A DNA stretch of 48,963 bases, taken from positions 1 through 48,963 of the forward strand of contig MKSY01000025.1 in the NCBI GenBank assembly GCA_001897475.1, in the 5' to 3' direction. Position 1 is the first letter of the stretch. Every line of letters begins with the position of its first letter. Origin of the DNA: Alphaproteobacteria bacterium 43-37 (GTDB lineage Bacteria; Pseudomonadota; Alphaproteobacteria; 43-37). The translations under genes and the position numbers were made by a program. The notes beneath the pieces are model-generated. The model did no database searches, was not told the origin of the DNA, and saw only the letters and a program-made list of their open reading frames with translations. Below, one piece after another: positions 46,891-48,963 of this stretch.

Positions 46891-47407
46891 CTTCTCGCAC
46901 ATCGCTGGGATTGTCTTGGCAGGAGGCAGATCGAGCCGGATGGGTCACAACAAGGCTTTTCTGGAGTTTAAAGGAAAGCCGCTTGTCGAGCATATGCTGG
47001 ATGTATTGCAAAGCGTTGGCCTAAAGGATGTATTTGTTAGTGGCCATGTCGAAGGGTACCCCTGCATTGTTGACGATGCTCCTTTTTCTGGCCCTGCGGA
47101 AGCCATTAAAAGCACCTTGAAAAAGATACCGGGTTATAAAGGATACCTCTTCGTTCCCGTGGATATGCCATTTTTAAAAAGCCAGACGCTACAAGTATTG
47201 TTAGCGCAAGAATATGGCGGATACTTTATCAAATGGCCGTTGCCAGCCTATCTGACTCCGCCATTTTCTTTGACCAATAGCGTGTCCGCCCATGATTTTC
47301 TTGCAGCACAGGGAATATATCCAGTCTCTCTGCCGCAAGATTTTGAAGAAGACATGAAGAATATAAATACACCGCAAGAGTGGGAGGAAGCATTAAAAGC
47401 ACCATGA
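46883..47407 (+). CDS. mobA: molybdenum cofactor guanylyltransferase
   Basis: MobA attaches GMP to the cofactor to give MGD, the form needed by NarG. The 174-residue protein starts with the nucleotidyl-transferase motif GIVLAGGRSSRMGHNKAFLEF in two adjoining parts and has VPVDMPFL for metal binding. I chose the ATG at 46883, which overlaps the moaE stop codon by 8 bp; an ATG 54 bp earlier would add 18 residues inside moaE. It is somewhat shorter than E. coli MobA. Confidence 0.9.
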   Translation: MADFSHIAGIVLAGGRSSRMGHNKAFLEFKGKPLVEHMLDVLQSVGLKDVFVSGHVEGYPCIVDDAPFSGPAEAIKSTLKKIPGYKGYLFVPVDMPFLKSQTLQVLLAQEYGGYFIKWPLPAYLTPPFSLTNSVSAHDFLAAQGIYPVSLPQDFEEDMKNINTPQEWEEALKAP

Positions 47408-47760
47408 AAATAAAAATTTCCGAAGAGACTGTCGTGTTTAAACTTTCAGAAGTTGAAATGGAACGTCTTCTGGCTGATCGTTGTCTGAAAATGAAGATCC
47501 ATATCGGGAAAAGTCATTTTGGCATAGCGATTGACTTGAACACTTATAAGGAACTCCCCGATTACAAAGAATCTTTGTTGAGATTTCTTGCCGATCAGGC
47601 GGAGCCGTGCCTGATGTTGCACACGACGCCAGAAGAGATACAAAAACTTGTAGACATGGGAAAGGATCGGAACGGTTTATCGTTTAGATCGGGAAGTGTT
47701 GAATGTCGCCTACAGGTGGATGTTCGAAACGATTCCAGATCTCGAAATAAACCCCAATAG
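47404..47760 (+). CDS. small protein of unknown function in the Moco operon
   Basis: This 118-residue protein begins MKIKISEETVVFKLSEVEM. I do not know its function. The start pattern and its place among cofactor genes recall a family that may be listed as DUF7009, but this is from memory and weak. It has mixed alpha/beta character, no signal peptide and no membrane helix. The ATG overlaps the mobA stop codon as ATGA, and moeB starts 7 bp after its end, so it belongs to the operon and is likely tied to cofactor synthesis. Confidence 0.75.
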   Translation: MKIKISEETVVFKLSEVEMERLLADRCLKMKIHIGKSHFGIAIDLNTYKELPDYKESLLRFLADQAEPCLMLHTTPEEIQKLVDMGKDRNGLSFRSGSVECRLQVDVRNDSRSRNKPQ

Positions 47761-47767
47761 GTTGCAC

Positions 47768-48832
47768 ATGAAAACACAACGTTACAGTAGGCAAATGAGG
47801 CTTCCTGAGATCGGCCCGGAAGGGCAAGACAAGCTCTTAAAAGCGTCCGTCTTATGCGTGGGCGCGGGTGGGCTTGGCTCCCCTGCTTTGTTGTATTTAG
47901 CGGCAGCTGGCGTCGGGCGGATCGGCATCATTGATTTTGATCGTGTGGACGAGACAAATCTGCAACGACAAGTCTTGTTCTCGACTGATATGGTCGGCCA
48001 ACCAAAAGCACAAGAAGCGGCTCAAAGGATAAGACAACTCAATCCCGATATTCAGGTTGAATATTATGATGCGGAACTGGACGCTGAAAGAGCGGCACGC
48101 TTGTTTTCCCTCTATGATATTATCCTCGACGGTACGGATAATTTTGATACAAAATTTCTTATCAACGATGCTGCTGTAAAGTTTGGCAAACCGTGGATTT
48201 ATGGTGCAATACAGGGATTTGATGGGCAGGTCAGCGTATTCAACGACCGGGGCGGCCCCTGCTACCGTTGTTTTCAGCCCGAAAAACCACGTGCCGCCGT
48301 GATGAATTGTGCAGAGGCAGGCGTCATTGGCGCTATAGCCGGAATTATCGGTGTAACCCAGGCATTGCAAGCTATCCAGCTTATTACCCGACACAAAAAC
48401 TTTGATCCACTCGTGGGAAAACTATGGACTTTGGACGCGCGCACGATGCAAACCAAAAAACTTTCTTTAAGAAAAGTGGCTCAATGTTCAACTTGCAGCC
48501 AAACTCCTGAGCGTATCGTTTTGGAGTATGCACCCTTTGTTTGCGCACTAGTCACAAAAATTTCCGCATCCCAACTCAAGGAAAACATTAGCTGTAGCCT
48601 GATAGATGTCAGAGAAGATGGGGAATGGCAACAAGGTCATATAGAAGGAGCTACCCTATGGCCTCTCTCAAAACTTCTGGCGGGCGATATTCCGCATATC
48701 TCTAAAAATGCAGAGATTGTTCTTTACTGCCAGAAAGGTGCGCGGAGTTTACAGGCCGCGCGCGTATTGCAAAAAAATGGTTTTAACCACGTTGCAAGCC
48801 TCGCTGGGGGCTATGCTGGATGGGAACTTTGA
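47768..48832 (+). CDS. moeB: MoeB/ThiF-type adenylyltransferase fused to a rhodanese domain
   Basis: MoeB activates the MoaD C-terminus by adenylylation so that it can receive sulphur. The N-terminal domain (about residues 1-245) has the ATP motif GAGGLGSP and D-G-T-D-N-F, with zinc Cys pairs CYRC and CSTC. The C-terminal rhodanese domain (about 275-354) has the active-site loop CQKGARS, so the protein could supply the sulphur itself, as human MOCS3 does. I chose the ATG at 47768. The family also includes ThiF-like proteins, but the operon favours MoeB. Confidence 0.93.
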   Translation: MKTQRYSRQMRLPEIGPEGQDKLLKASVLCVGAGGLGSPALLYLAAAGVGRIGIIDFDRVDETNLQRQVLFSTDMVGQPKAQEAAQRIRQLNPDIQVEYYDAELDAERAARLFSLYDIILDGTDNFDTKFLINDAAVKFGKPWIYGAIQGFDGQVSVFNDRGGPCYRCFQPEKPRAAVMNCAEAGVIGAIAGIIGVTQALQAIQLITRHKNFDPLVGKLWTLDARTMQTKKLSLRKVAQCSTCSQTPERIVLEYAPFVCALVTKISASQLKENISCSLIDVREDGEWQQGHIEGATLWPLSKLLAGDIPHISKNAEIVLYCQKGARSLQAARVLQKNGFNHVASLAGGYAGWEL

Positions 48833-48963
48833 TGACAAAAAACCATCTTTGCAGTGTCGCAAAGAGAATCAGCTCCGTCTGCCTATTCGGTTGTGTCCAG
48901 AAAATTTCGCTAATTTGGATTTGGTGAGTGCCATAACTATTCATGGGTGACATTCTCCATTGA
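48833..48963 (+). other. window end, no supported gene
   Basis: An ATG overlapping the moeB stop codon opens a frame of only 31 codons, with no family resemblance. It may be the start of a broken gene or chance. Nothing else is seen up to the window end. Confidence 0.3.

Noticed and set aside
48832..48927. 31-codon frame overlapping the moeB stop codon
   Set aside because: Too short and without resemblance to any family; kept only as a note on the window end.

Overview
The window has two parts. Bases 1-18056 carry a complete complex I operon on the minus strand (nuoABCDEFGHIJKLMN) followed by birA, coaX, an RNase J gene, a DUF1467-type membrane protein and a small secreted protein. The order nuoN-birA-coaX-rnj-DUF1467, together with the Lys/Pro/Ala-rich tail on NuoE, points to an alphaproteobacterium. 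This part is AT-leaning (about 42% GC on a sampled line). No tRNA, rRNA, transposase or CRISPR array was seen anywhere.

Bases 18057-18802 form a divergent junction full of short palindromic repeats. From 18803 to the end, almost everything is on the plus strand and serves life without oxygen: modABC (molybdate uptake); a tightly overlapping five-gene operon (TIM-barrel protein, LuxS, dehydroquinate-synthase-like cyclase, UbiG, UbiA-like prenyltransferase); nrdDG (anaerobic dNTP synthesis); moeA; a fused two-domain narK; narGH, a 67-residue Cys-rich small protein and narJI (respiratory nitrate reductase); hemN (oxygen-independent haem synthesis); nnrS; a minus-strand Crp/Fnr-type regulator; and a molybdenum-cofactor operon moaA, moaC-moaB fusion, moaD, moaE, mobA, a small unknown gene, and moeB with a rhodanese domain. 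Sampled lines of narG are clearly richer in GC (about 52-68%), so the block looks like an acquired, self-contained nitrate-respiration island. No nitrite, NO or N2O reductase is present in the window.

Eight copies of an Fnr/Anr/Dnr-type palindrome (TTGA[T/C]-N4-[A/G]TCAA) lie upstream of modA, the five-gene operon, nrdD, moeA, narK, narG, hemN and moaA, so the whole island reads as one regulon. At moeA and hemN the spacing of box, -10 and ATG predicts leaderless mRNAs. The moaA leader can fold into a structure resembling the Moco riboswitch, with its ribosome-binding site sequestered.

The most unusual item is the five-gene operon at 21378-25854: a quinone-type prenyltransferase and UbiG methylase with a C7-sugar/dehydroquinate-type cyclase, a TIM-barrel enzyme with a large insertion, and LuxS, all under the anaerobic box. 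I know of no described pathway with this set. It could be an oxygen-independent route to a quinone-like or prenylated cyclic lipid.
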